Shown here piece by piece: positions 1-7,246 of a DNA stretch of 13,328 nucleotides. The stretch lies in NCBI GenBank assembly GCA_016875755.1, contig VGOX01000023.1, positions 1-13,328 on the forward strand. Reading direction: 5' to 3'. The notes below the pieces were generated by a model. That model did not search any database. It was not told where the DNA came from and saw only the letters and a list, made by a program, of their open reading frames with translations. Each line of letters starts with the position of its first letter. The first letter of the stretch is position 1. The translations under genes and the position numbers were made by a program. This DNA is from Chloroflexota bacterium (GTDB lineage Bacteria > Chloroflexota > Anaerolineae > Anaerolineales > Villigracilaceae).

Positions 1-243
1 GACACCCGTACCGAACGCCTCATCCAAAAAGCCTTCGACCAATTACTCGAAGGACGCACATCCTTTGTCATTGCACACCGCCTCTCCACCATCCGCAACG
101 CAGATATGATCCTCGTCCTTCAGGCAGGCAGGATCATCGAACGCAGCAAACATGATGAACTTCTCGCGAAAAAAGGTTTCTATTACGACCTGTATATGAG
201 TCAGTTCAAAAAGCAGGAAGAAGTGGAATCACCCCCCTTGTAA
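1..243 (+). CDS. ABC exporter ATP-binding protein, C-terminal fragment
   Basis: The open frame enters from the left edge and ends at TAA (241-243), giving the last 80 residues of an ABC transporter nucleotide-binding domain. The fragment starts just after the D-loop (DTRTERLIQ fits the usual SALD/SSVDTRTE context). It contains the H-loop/switch histidine in FVIAHRLSTIRNADMILVL, then the G-R-I-I-E-R-S-K-H-D-E-L-L segment typical of MsbA/MdlB-type exporters, where a permease and ATPase are fused. Such proteins sit in the inner membrane and use ATP to export lipids, drugs or peptides; the substrate cannot be told from this piece. The Walker A, Walker B and membrane domains lie outside the window. 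The gene converges with the HAD gene, with a palindrome between them. Confidence 0.9.
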   Translation, partial: DTRTERLIQKAFDQLLEGRTSFVIAHRLSTIRNADMILVLQAGRIIERSKHDELLAKKGFYYDLYMSQFKKQEEVESPPL

Positions 244-279
244 AAAAAGCGTAGGGACACGGCGAAGCCGTGTCCCTAC
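242..279 (-). terminator. Palindromic hairpin terminator of the HAD gene
   Basis: A perfect 13-bp inverted repeat (251-263 against 267-279, 3-nt loop GAA) is followed on the minus strand by GC and seven T (plus-strand A run 242-248). This is the layout of a Rho-independent terminator for the minus-strand HAD gene, whose TAG stop (276-278) lies inside the distal arm. On the plus strand no T-run follows the stem, so it is a poor intrinsic terminator for the ABC gene. The stem sequence looks like a dispersed palindromic repeat element; that is an inference from its perfection, not shown here. Confidence 0.65.
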
Positions 280-935
280 AAAATTCCCAATAATTTCGTC
301 GTATCTTCCAAAATTACATCCGCCCCAAATTTTCTTAGTTCAGGCTCTTCGCCGAAGCCACATAATACGCCGACCGTCTGTGCTCCTGCGGCTTTTCCAG
401 CACGAATATCCACTGTGGTATCGCCGATCATCAGACAGTGTTCAGGGGAAACACCCATTTTCTCCGCGGCCAGTAAGATGGGGTCAGGATACGGCTTGGT
501 GTGTCTGGCAGACAAACCTGTGACCACCGCATCGAAATATTTCACCAGACCAAAACGCTCCAGAAACGCCATTGTCCCTTTTTCATCGCGCGCGCTGACC
601 ACCGACATGGGATAACGTCCGTGAAGTTGTTTGAGCATCTCATCCACACCGGAAATGAGCAGAAATTCCTTCGCGGAGTGGCGTCGGTGGCGGGCAAGCC
701 AGTCGATAACAGCGACCATCTCATCGTCAAGATGAAGCGTATCAGCCAGCCCAAGCAGGGCATTGCCGGGTGCTTCGATCCACATCACAAAACGACGGGC
801 GGCATGGTCAGAGTCTCGAAAAAGGAAGCGCGGCATGAACTTCGACACTTTCTTTGCGTAGAGGTCGTCCGTGTCACTCAGCGTTCCGTCCACGTCGAAA
901 CATAGTGCTTTAATCCTAGTTTTGTCCAAAGGCAT
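276..935 (-). CDS. HAD-superfamily hydrolase (phosphoglycolate phosphatase-like)
   Basis: A 219-residue haloacid dehalogenase-family phosphatase. Motif I is CFDVDGTL with the nucleophile Asp14 and acid/base Asp16. Motif II is Ser114 in SVVSARDE, motif III is Lys147 in HTKPYPDP, and motif IV is GDTTVDIRAG with Asp172 and Asp176, the Mg2+ ligands. A helical cap lies between motifs I and II (about residues 22-100), giving the subfamily I layout seen in Gph, PpaX and beta-phosphoglucomutases. The substrate is not determinable from sequence; a small phosphorylated metabolite is expected, and the protein should be cytoplasmic. The gene is transcribed divergently from the kinase gene; the ATG (933-935) has no Shine-Dalgarno sequence but a TG-extended -10-like motif lies 6 nt upstream. 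The stop codon sits in the terminator hairpin. Confidence 0.88.
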   Translation of the reverse strand: MPLDKTRIKALCFDVDGTLSDTDDLYAKKVSKFMPRFLFRDSDHAARRFVMWIEAPGNALLGLADTLHLDDEMVAVIDWLARHRRHSAKEFLLISGVDEMLKQLHGRYPMSVVSARDEKGTMAFLERFGLVKYFDAVVTGLSARHTKPYPDPILLAAEKMGVSPEHCLMIGDTTVDIRAGKAAGAQTVGVLCGFGEEPELRKFGADVILEDTTKLLGIL

Positions 936-941
936 GGATTA

Positions 942-950
942 ATTGTACCA
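942..950 (-). promoter_or_regulatory. Extended -10 promoter for the HAD gene
   Basis: On the minus strand TGG-TACAAT (TGn plus five of six matches to TATAAT) ends 6 nt before the ATG at 935. No good -35 hexamer is seen at 17 nt. The distance predicts transcription starting at or within a base or two of the ATG, that is, a leaderless mRNA, in line with the absence of a Shine-Dalgarno sequence. Confidence 0.4.
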
Positions 951-979
951 AAGGGGCTATACTTTAGATAAAGCATACC

Positions 980-988
980 TGCTATAAA
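980..988 (+). promoter_or_regulatory. Extended -10 promoter for the sensor kinase gene
   Basis: TGC-TATAAA (TGn plus five of six -10 matches) lies 13 nt upstream of ATG 1002, in the 66-bp divergent intergenic region. The predicted leader is only about 6 nt and contains no Shine-Dalgarno sequence. No convincing -35 box is visible. Confidence 0.4.
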
Positions 989-1001
989 ACTGGGTTTATA
1001 C

Positions 1002-3125
1002 ATGCCTGAAGATCATAACCGCTCACTCCTTGAACTACTGGTAAAGATCAGCCGCGATGTGGCCACGGTGCTCGATTTGCGCACCGTTCTGCAGCGGTTG
1101 TTGTATGCCGCTTTGCAATATGTGGGCGGAGAGCGCGGCAGCATTGTGGTGATGGATGACCTTGGCAAACCCGTCGATGCGACCATTGTGTACGGCAGGC
1201 AGTTTCATGAACACACCACCCAGCAATTGCGCGAAACTGTGGAAAAGGGTCTGGCAGGTTGGGTAGCCCAAAACCGCAAACCGGTTGTGATCCCCGACAC
1301 CAGCAAAGATGACCGTTGGCTGCGCCGCGCCGATGATTCGATCGAGAAAAGCGGACCCAAGTCCGCCATCTGTGTGCCGCTTCTGGCGCGCGAACGCATG
1401 GTCGGCGTGCTGACGCTGGTACATCCCACCCCGAACACATTCACAGAAGAACATTTGGAATTGATGCAAGCCATTGCCGATCAGGCCAGTGTGGCTGTGT
1501 TAAACGCGCGCCTGTACAATGAAAGCCAGCGTCAGGCGCGGGTGATGACGGCACTGGCAGAAGGCGCAGCTGCGATCAACACCTCGTTGGAGATGTCTGA
1601 TGTGTGGCGGCGCATCCTGAACCAGACCATGCAGGCGTTGTAGGTGGAGACGGTGGCGCTCGCCTTGCAGGATGACCACACGAACGATCTCGTATTTCGG
1701 GCGGCGGCTGGACGCAACTCTGAGATCATTACGGGCAAGCGCATTCCCGATGGCACTGGGCTGACAGGAAGGGTCATCCGCGAAGGACAGGGTATTGTGG
1801 TGCCATCTGTCAGGCAGGAACCTGCCTATAGCGAAGCGGACAAGCTCGGTGGGATCGAGATGCGTGCCATTGCCATCGCTCCGATCCAGTCACAGGGCAA
1901 GGTCATCGTGGTGTTGGAGGCGATCAATCCCATCTCTGGCACGTTCGATCCTGATGCGCTGGTGGTCATGACCGGGCTGGGAAGTCTCGCTGGTACGACC
2001 ATCCAAAATGCAGAGTTGTTCGAGCAGTTGCAGCGCGCGCACCAGCATTACCGTGAATTGTTCGAAGACAGCATCGATACGATCCTCATTACCGATTGGA
2101 ACGGCAAGGTGTTGGAGGCGAACCGTCAGGCGGCCACGTTGAGCGGCCATGCGGTGGGGAAACTGCACTCCATGCACATTGGCGAATTACATGATGTGAA
2201 CTGGAGCAAGACCGGACTGAACTTCGATGTCTTAAAACACAGCGACGGATGCAGTTACGAAGCGTCTCTGCGCCGCGCGGATGGCGGCACAACACCCATT
2301 GAGGTGTATGCGCGCCGCGCCGAATTCGATGACACCGATTCCATCCAGTGGATCCTGCGCGACATTACCGCGCGCAAGGAACTGGATGAATTACGCGACG
2401 ACATGACCTCTATGATCTTCCACGACATCCGCTCGCCGCTGGGGAATATCGTTTCCAGCCTCGAGATGATGAGCGGCTTGATGCCCGTCGATGAAACGCT
2501 GAATTCCATGTTGAACATTGCAAGGAATTCGACCGCACGAATTCAGCGGCTGGTCAATTCGCTGCTCGATATCAACCGCCTCGAAGCAGGGCAGCAGATC
2601 CTCGACTAAAATGCAGTCGACCCGCTCGAACTGATCCGCGAATCATTGCGTGATGTGGAACCCGCCGCCAATGGACGCCAGCAGACTCTGGTCAATACGA
2701 CCATGGGTGTGCTGCCCTACATTTGGGTGGATGTGGATATGGTCCATCGTGTGTTGATCAACCTGTTGGAGAACTCCATCAAATTCACGCCTGTGGGCGG
2801 ACGAATCGAGATCGGCGCACAGGTGCAGGATGGTCTTTCTGTGATTTTCTGGGTGCGTGATACGGGCCCAGGCATTCCCGCAGCCGATCAGGGACGCATC
2901 TTCGAAAAGTTTACGCGTGTACGCGGAAAAAGCAGAACTTCCGGGCTGGGCGTGGGGCTGGCATTCTGCCGCCTTGCAGTGCTTGGTCACGGAGGCAAGA
3001 TCTGGGTGGAAAGTGATGCGGGCAACGGCACCTCCTTCTGGCTGACCCTGCCGGTGGCACAAAAGAAAGCCACGGGCCAGCTCAAGCGCCAGACAGGCAG
3101 ACTGACGATCAAACCTGAACGGTAA
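1002..3125 (+). pseudogene. GAF-GAF-PAS sensor histidine kinase with two in-frame stops
   Basis: A single frame of 707 codons plus TAA is interrupted by TAG at 1641-1643 (codon 214) and TAA at 2607-2609 (codon 536); all three pieces are in the same phase. Domain order: GAF1 (about 15-170), a helical linker, GAF2 (about 195-345), PAS (about 350-460; LFEDSIDTILITDWNGKVLEANRQA), HisKA with the H-box FHDIRSPL (His474), and HATPase (about 560-690). The HATPase keeps the N-box VLINLLENSIKF, the G1 box DTGPGIP and the G2 box GLGVGLAFCRL. Sequence on both sides of each stop continues the domains without a gap: GAF2 runs through codon 214, and the HisKA-HATPase linker runs through codon 536. Such kinases are cytosolic (no membrane segment here) and phosphorylate a response regulator; none is adjacent. 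The pieces could be translated from GTG 1644 and TTG 2646, but neither would be a complete kinase. Most likely a recent nonsense pseudogene; sequencing error or readthrough are alternatives. Confidence 0.75.
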
Positions 3126-3137
3126 AATACAACCGTT

Positions 3138-3143
3138 TATAAT
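3138..3143 (+). promoter_or_regulatory. -10 box upstream of the MBL-fold gene
   Basis: A perfect TATAAT lies 36 nt before ATG 3180, in the 54-bp gap after the kinase stop. The -35 region (around 3115-3120, CTGAAC) is weak. An AGGAG Shine-Dalgarno sequence follows at 3171-3175, so this gene has a normal leader, unlike several others in the window. Confidence 0.4.
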
Positions 3144-3179
3144 TGCCCCACCTCTGCACTAAAATTCATCAGGAGCACC

Positions 3180-4037
3180 ATGCAGGAAATCGTTAAGAAT
3201 ATATATATCGAAGACCAATACCCCGGCGTTACGCTGGGAGTGATCGTCACGCCGCGCGGATTGATCCAGATCGATGCGCCGCCCTCCCCCGAAGGTGCCC
3301 GCTCATGGCGCGCCGCCTTGATGAGCCTTGGCGGCGGGATGGAGCGCGTGCTCATCAACATGGACGCCCACCCCGACCGAACCCTCGGCGCGCGGTCCAT
3401 GGACTGTACCGTGATCGCACATGAAAAGATCGCGCAGATCTTCCGTACCCGTCCGGGCACCTTCAAAGCACAGGGCGAAGAAACCGGTGCAGATTGGGAA
3501 GCCATCCCCGGGCTTGGCAGTGTCCGTTGGGCACCACCGGAGATTTCCTTCTCTTCACAAATGAGCCTGCATTGGGGCAGCACACCAGTGTTATTGGAAC
3601 ATCGCCCCGGTCCCTCCAACGGCTCCATTTGGGTACACCTGCCGGAAGAAAAAGTGATCTTCATTGGTGACTCTGTTTTGAAGAACCAACCGCCTTTCCT
3701 TGCAGGCTCCAACCTGAAAGCATGGCTCGAATCGCTGAACATGCTGCAAGACGCCGCATACAAGGGCTACACCTTCATCAGCAGCCGCGGCGGAGTCGTA
3801 ACCACGAGCGCGATCAAATCGCAATACGACCTGCTCAAACACATCCACGACAAACTCGATAAGGGCGCGGCAAAGAAACCCAACCCAGCCATGATCGAAA
3901 AAATGATCGTCTCCCTGCTGACCTGGTTTAAAGCCCCAGCCGCCCGCCAAAAGCAATTTGCCCAACGCCTGCGCTATGGGTTACTGCACTACAACACCCG
4001 TCAATATCTCACCACCAGCCAGTCAGATGAGGATTAA
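3180..4037 (+). CDS. MBL-fold protein with degenerate metal-binding motif
   Basis: A 285-residue protein with a metallo-beta-lactamase fold pattern: N-terminal strands (VTLGVIVTPRGLIQIDAPPSPEGAR, truncated here), a loop VLINMDAHPDRTLGA at about 57-71, EHRPGPSNGSIWV at 140-152 and VIFIGDSVL at 159-167. In active enzymes the first loop is HxHxDH; here it reads Asp62-x-His64-x-Asp66-Arg67. His64, Asp66, His141 and Asp164 remain; the first and last His of the motif are replaced. The C-terminal GHG-type His is not evident (ISSRGG). About 100 C-terminal residues are helical. Catalysis may be lost or altered; the substrate is unknown. ATG is supported by AGGAG 4 nt upstream. The stop TAA overlaps the next ATG by one base (TAATG), so it is probably co-translated with the asparaginase. 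Confidence 0.75.
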   Translation: MQEIVKNIYIEDQYPGVTLGVIVTPRGLIQIDAPPSPEGARSWRAALMSLGGGMERVLINMDAHPDRTLGARSMDCTVIAHEKIAQIFRTRPGTFKAQGEETGADWEAIPGLGSVRWAPPEISFSSQMSLHWGSTPVLLEHRPGPSNGSIWVHLPEEKVIFIGDSVLKNQPPFLAGSNLKAWLESLNMLQDAAYKGYTFISSRGGVVTTSAIKSQYDLLKHIHDKLDKGAAKKPNPAMIEKMIVSLLTWFKAPAARQKQFAQRLRYGLLHYNTRQYLTTSQSDED

Positions 4038-5092
4038 TGGCTGAACCTCAACCTCTCTTTGAATTGACGCGCGGCTCCGTCATAGAATCCACACACTACG
4101 GCCACATCGCCATCGTGGATTCGAACGGCAACCTTATGCACTCCCAGGGCGACCCTCACACGGTCGCCTTTTTGCGCTCTTCAGCAAAACCATTTCAGGC
4201 GCTGCCATTCGTGGAACAGGGCGGCGTGGAACATTTCCACTACACCCCGGCGGAGATCGCCCTCTCCTGCGCTTCACACGAAACCTCGCAACTGCATCTT
4301 GATACCGTACAGGGGATGCAGCTGAAAGTTGGGATTCACGAAAGCGACCTGCAATGTGGTCCGCACATGCCCAGTGACGCACACAAACTGCGGGAAGTCA
4401 TCAAGCACGATCTTCAACCGACCTCCAACTTCAACAACTGTTCGGGCAAGCACACCACCATGCTGGCGTTCGCCAAAATGCGCGGGCTTCCGCTCGAAAA
4501 TTATCTCGATCCTTCCCACCCCATTCAACGCGAAATTCTCAAAGCCTTTTCCGAAATGTGCGGCATCGAAGAGCGGAAGATCGAGCTTGGCACAGACGGC
4601 TGCTCCGCGCCGAATTTTGCCATGCCGTTATTCAACTCGGCTCTTGGCATGGCGCGCCTGTGTGACCCACATGGCTTGAGCGAAGCGCGTGCAACTGCCT
4701 GCAAAAAGATCACCTCTGCCATGACCGCGCATTCTGAAATGGTCAGCAACTTTGGTGAATTCGATTGTGAGTTGATGAAGGTTGGCGAAGGGAAGATTGT
4801 CACCAAACGCGGCGCAGAGGGATTTCAGATCGTCGGCGTTCTCCCCGGCGTGGTCAGTGACCTCGGCATCGGCATTGCCTTCAAAGTCACAGACGGCGAT
4901 GCCTCGCGCATGAACGATGAGTTGGAGCGAAGCGCCCGTGTCCGCCCGGCGGTGACGCTTGAGATCCTGAAACAGCTCGGAGCGTTGAATGAAGCGCAGT
5001 TGAAAATGCTGGCAAAGTTCGGCCCGAAGAAAATCCTGAAAAATTACGCTGGTATTTTCACCGGCGAATCAAGACCTACATTCAAATTTTAG
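4037..5092 (+). CDS. L-asparaginase II family protein
   Basis: A 351-residue member of the asparaginase II family (Rhizobium etli type, thermolabile class; Pfam Asparaginase_II), unrelated in fold to AnsA/AnsB. Family blocks seen: LTRGSVIES (10-18), LRSSAKPFQALP (46-57), LSCASHE (76-82), FNNCSGKHTTML (132-143) and GTDGCSAPNFA (185-195), then HSEMVSNFGEFDCELM. These conserved Ser, Lys, Cys and Asp residues form the active site in the R. etli enzyme family. The expected reaction is L-asparagine to aspartate and ammonia in the cytoplasm. Length is normal. It overlaps the MBL gene by one base and is followed 4 bp later by endonuclease III, which suggests one transcript without implying a shared pathway. 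Confidence 0.9.
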   Translation: MAEPQPLFELTRGSVIESTHYGHIAIVDSNGNLMHSQGDPHTVAFLRSSAKPFQALPFVEQGGVEHFHYTPAEIALSCASHETSQLHLDTVQGMQLKVGIHESDLQCGPHMPSDAHKLREVIKHDLQPTSNFNNCSGKHTTMLAFAKMRGLPLENYLDPSHPIQREILKAFSEMCGIEERKIELGTDGCSAPNFAMPLFNSALGMARLCDPHGLSEARATACKKITSAMTAHSEMVSNFGEFDCELMKVGEGKIVTKRGAEGFQIVGVLPGVVSDLGIGIAFKVTDGDASRMNDELERSARVRPAVTLEILKQLGALNEAQLKMLAKFGPKKILKNYAGIFTGESRPTFKF

Positions 5093-5096
5093 GCGT

Positions 5097-5762
5097 ATGA
5101 AGAATCTACAAACCCGCGCAATTCAGATCCATGAAACCTTGATGAAGGCATTTGGCGAACCCATTTGGCGTAACCCATTGCCCGCCATTGATGAGCTTGT
5201 CTCGACCATCCTTTCGCAAAACACAAATGACGTGAACCGTGACCGCGCCTTCGATGCCCTGCGCGCGAAATTCCCAACATGGGAAGCCGTGCGCGACGCG
5301 AAGGAAAAGGATGTGATCGAAGCCATCAAACCTGCGGGGCTTGCAAACCAAAAAGGTCCGCGCATTCAACAGGTGCTGCGCGCCATCACAGAGGAACGCG
5401 GTGCGCTCGACCTGCAATTTCTGGCGGACATGCCGCTTGAGGAAGCGCGTAGTTGGCTGACAAAATTCAACGGCGTAGGACCGAAAACCGCCGCTATCGT
5501 CTTGTGCTTTTCACTCGGCATCCCTGCCTTCCCTGTGGATACTCACGTCTACCGTGTGACGGGGCGCATTGGGTTGCGTCCTGAAAAAATGACGGTGGAA
5601 CAGGCGCACCCGCATCTTGAAGGAGTCTTCCCACCGGAAACCTATTACGCTGCGCATCTGAACATCATTCGCCTAGGGCGCGAGGTGTGCAATGCACGCA
5701 AGCCGATGTGCCCACATTGCCCGATCAAAGAGTTATGCGATTACAAAGATAAGACGAAATAG
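5097..5762 (+). CDS. nth: Endonuclease III (DNA glycosylase/AP lyase)
   Basis: A 221-residue base-excision repair glycosylase. The helix-hairpin-helix motif FNGVGPKTAAIVL carries the catalytic Lys130, the catalytic Asp148 is in FPVDTHVYRV, and the C-terminal iron-sulfur loop is Cys198-x6-Cys205-x2-Cys208-x5-Cys214, the canonical 4Fe-4S spacing. ILSQNTND near residues 38-45 matches the conserved LSxQT/N block. It removes oxidised pyrimidines and cleaves AP sites through a Schiff base. All key residues are present and length is normal. Thymine glycol-type Nth and a mismatch-directed relative are hard to separate by eye; the LSQN(T/N) form with Asn-Asp is slightly unusual. It starts 4 bp after the asparaginase stop (TAG) and itself ends with TAG. 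Confidence 0.93.
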   Translation: MKNLQTRAIQIHETLMKAFGEPIWRNPLPAIDELVSTILSQNTNDVNRDRAFDALRAKFPTWEAVRDAKEKDVIEAIKPAGLANQKGPRIQQVLRAITEERGALDLQFLADMPLEEARSWLTKFNGVGPKTAAIVLCFSLGIPAFPVDTHVYRVTGRIGLRPEKMTVEQAHPHLEGVFPPETYYAAHLNIIRLGREVCNARKPMCPHCPIKELCDYKDKTK

Positions 5763-5808
5763 ATTTCCTGCGCTGATGAGGCGCCTGATTTATTTTCGGG
5801 CCTGAGCC

Positions 5809-5817
5809 TGTTAGAAT
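5809..5817 (+). promoter_or_regulatory. Extended -10 promoter for the YbaK-like gene
   Basis: TGT-TAGAAT (TGn plus five of six -10 matches) ends 7 nt before ATG 5825. This spacing predicts a leaderless transcript. The AAAGG just before the ATG is too close to act as a usual Shine-Dalgarno sequence. No clear -35 box. Confidence 0.4.
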
Positions 5818-5824
5818 CAAAGGC

Positions 5825-6292
5825 ATGGAAATACCGCCCGTGAGCCTTGCTTTAGAAAAACTGAACATCCCGCATCGTGTGTTTCGGCATGAGACGCCCG
5901 TGGATTCTTTGGAGAAAGCCGCCAGCGACCGTGACCAACGTCCGTCACAGGTGGTGCGGAGCATCTTGTTTCGCGCGGCGGAAGAAGAATTTATAATGGC
6001 GTTGGTTGCAGGACCTGGCCAAATCTCATGGAAAGCCCTGCGGAAGTATCTCGGTCTTTCGCGGGTAACAATGGCAAGCGCAGAGGATGTTCTGTTAGTC
6101 ACGGGTTATCGCATCGGGACGGTCGGTCCGTTTGGGCTGGCGAGGCCGGTGCGAATGTTGATCGAGGCGGGTTTGCTGATGGAGGAGGAAGTGTCCATTG
6201 GGTCGGGGATGCGCGACACAGCGGTCATCCTTAAAACAGCAGATCTTCGCCGTGCATTGGGGGATGCGGAAATTGTGGAATTATTTGAGTGA
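5825..6292 (+). CDS. YbaK/ProX-type aminoacyl-tRNA deacylase
   Basis: A 155-residue single-domain protein of the YbaK/EbsC/ProXp family, which hydrolyses mischarged tRNAs (for example Cys-, Ala- or Ser-tRNA) in trans. Visible family pattern: N-terminal helix LEKLNIPHRVFRHE, the strand RSILFRA at 45-51, LVAGPGQISWKALRKYLGLSRVTMA (truncated in part), the signature TGYRIGTVGPFGL (93-105) and the C-terminal IGSGMRDTAVILKTADLRRAL. At the position where E. coli YbaK has the conserved Lys of VFKTL this protein has Arg45, so substrate range or activity may differ. Preceded by its own promoter-like motif, separate from the nth cluster. Confidence 0.8.
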   Translation: MEIPPVSLALEKLNIPHRVFRHETPVDSLEKAASDRDQRPSQVVRSILFRAAEEEFIMALVAGPGQISWKALRKYLGLSRVTMASAEDVLLVTGYRIGTVGPFGLARPVRMLIEAGLLMEEEVSIGSGMRDTAVILKTADLRRALGDAEIVELFE

Positions 6293-6314
6293 AAAAGAAA
6301 TACCACAAAGAGGA

Positions 6315-6371
6315 CAAAGGTTCACAAAGGAAAAACCAAAAGTCTTCTTCGTATATCTTTGTGACCCTTTG
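6315..6371. repeat. Imperfect inverted repeat upstream of the DinB-like gene
   Basis: Arms 6315-6329 (CAAAGGTTCACAAAG) and 6357-6371 (CTTTGTGACCCTTTG) pair in 14 of 15 positions around a 27-nt loop. Extra CACAAAG-type copies (6303-6309) precede it. It fills most of the 102-bp gap between the YbaK-like and DinB-like genes. It resembles dispersed intergenic palindromes; no T-run makes it a good terminator. Confidence 0.5.
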
Positions 6372-6394
6372 CGGTCGAAAAAAATGGAGAATCT

Positions 6395-7234
6395 ATGAGT
6401 TACAAACAACGCGCAATTGATTTTCTTGAAATTGAATGGGCCACATACATCGAACGTTTCAACCGCCTGCCGAAACTGGATGGGATGCAGCGTGTGCGGC
6501 GGCAGGGGTATGACCAATTCCGCGACATGCTGGCGCACATCCTTTCATGGTGGGAGGACGTGATGCCGACCATTATGGCGATCGCAGAGAATCGCGAATT
6601 TGAGAAGAAGAAATACGACTTCGATGTATTCAATGCGGAAGCAGTGGCGAAATACCAAGACTGGGACGAAACCGAGTTTTTAGCCCACTTTGAGAACACC
6701 CGTCAGAAAACCGTGGCAGATCTAAAGTGTATTAATGAGGCGGCGTTCGAAGACAAGCGCATCCGCGGACGCATCAACGGCATCTTCATCCACCATGCGC
6801 GCGAGCATTTGGTCACATTAAGCAAGTTCCTCACATTGGATACACTCGAGCATGAATGGGCAAATTATGTGACGGCGTTCGATGCCTACGAAAAGAAGGA
6901 AGAGTTTTTGAAGAAGCAGGGAGTTGCGCGGTTCGCCGACCTGCTGGTTCATACGATCGCATGGTGGGATGAGGGTGTGAACGCGGTAAATGGTGCGTTG
7001 AAAGATCCCGCCTTTGTGTATGATGGCCCCGCCGATACCGACGCTTATAATGCGGCGATCCTATTTAAGAATCAAAAAGTGAGTGAAGCAGAACTGCGGA
7101 CGCTGTTCGAGCAAAAACGGCTTGCGCTCATCGATCTTGTGCGCAACCTGCCTGAAAGCGCGTTTGAAAACCCAACCATCGAGAACTGGATCGCTGCGGA
7201 TGTTGTGGAGCATTTCGACGAACACGCGATATAG
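6395..7234 (+). CDS. Tandem DinB/ClbS-DfsB-like four-helix protein
   Basis: A 279-residue soluble helical protein made of two homologous halves, about residues 7-140 and 147-278. Matching blocks are LEIEWATYIERF / LEHEWANYVTAF, DMLAHILSWWEDVMPTI / DLLVHTIAWWDEGVNAV, DVFNAEAV / DAYNAAIL, and IFIHHAREH / DVVEHFDEH. The His-containing helices (His48, His133/134/138; His186, His273, His277) are placed like the metal-binding or catalytic His of DinB/YfiT and ClbS/DfsB (DUF1706) proteins. ClbS hydrolyses colibactin and DinB relatives act on thiols, but no function should be transferred here. Start is supported by GGAGA at 6386-6390. Usual family members have one domain, so this looks like an internal duplication. 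Confidence 0.7.
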   Translation: MSYKQRAIDFLEIEWATYIERFNRLPKLDGMQRVRRQGYDQFRDMLAHILSWWEDVMPTIMAIAENREFEKKKYDFDVFNAEAVAKYQDWDETEFLAHFENTRQKTVADLKCINEAAFEDKRIRGRINGIFIHHAREHLVTLSKFLTLDTLEHEWANYVTAFDAYEKKEEFLKKQGVARFADLLVHTIAWWDEGVNAVNGALKDPAFVYDGPADTDAYNAAILFKNQKVSEAELRTLFEQKRLALIDLVRNLPESAFENPTIENWIAADVVEHFDEHAI

Positions 7235-7246
7235 AAAGTGAGCAAC

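Noticed and set aside
251..279. Palindrome as a CRISPR repeat
   Set aside because: Single copy in the window with no spacer array.
1641..2609. Recoding of TAG/TAA as sense codons
   Set aside because: TAG ends the HAD, asparaginase, endonuclease III, DinB-like and class V genes, and TAA ends MBL, folK and FAH, so neither codon is reassigned genome-wide. No selenocysteine or pyrrolysine context is visible (TAG here lies in a GAF domain).
3137..3763. 208-residue open frame on the minus strand opposite the MBL-fold gene
   Set aside because: It lies wholly inside a well-supported gene and shows no family motifs; composition is that of an antisense shadow.
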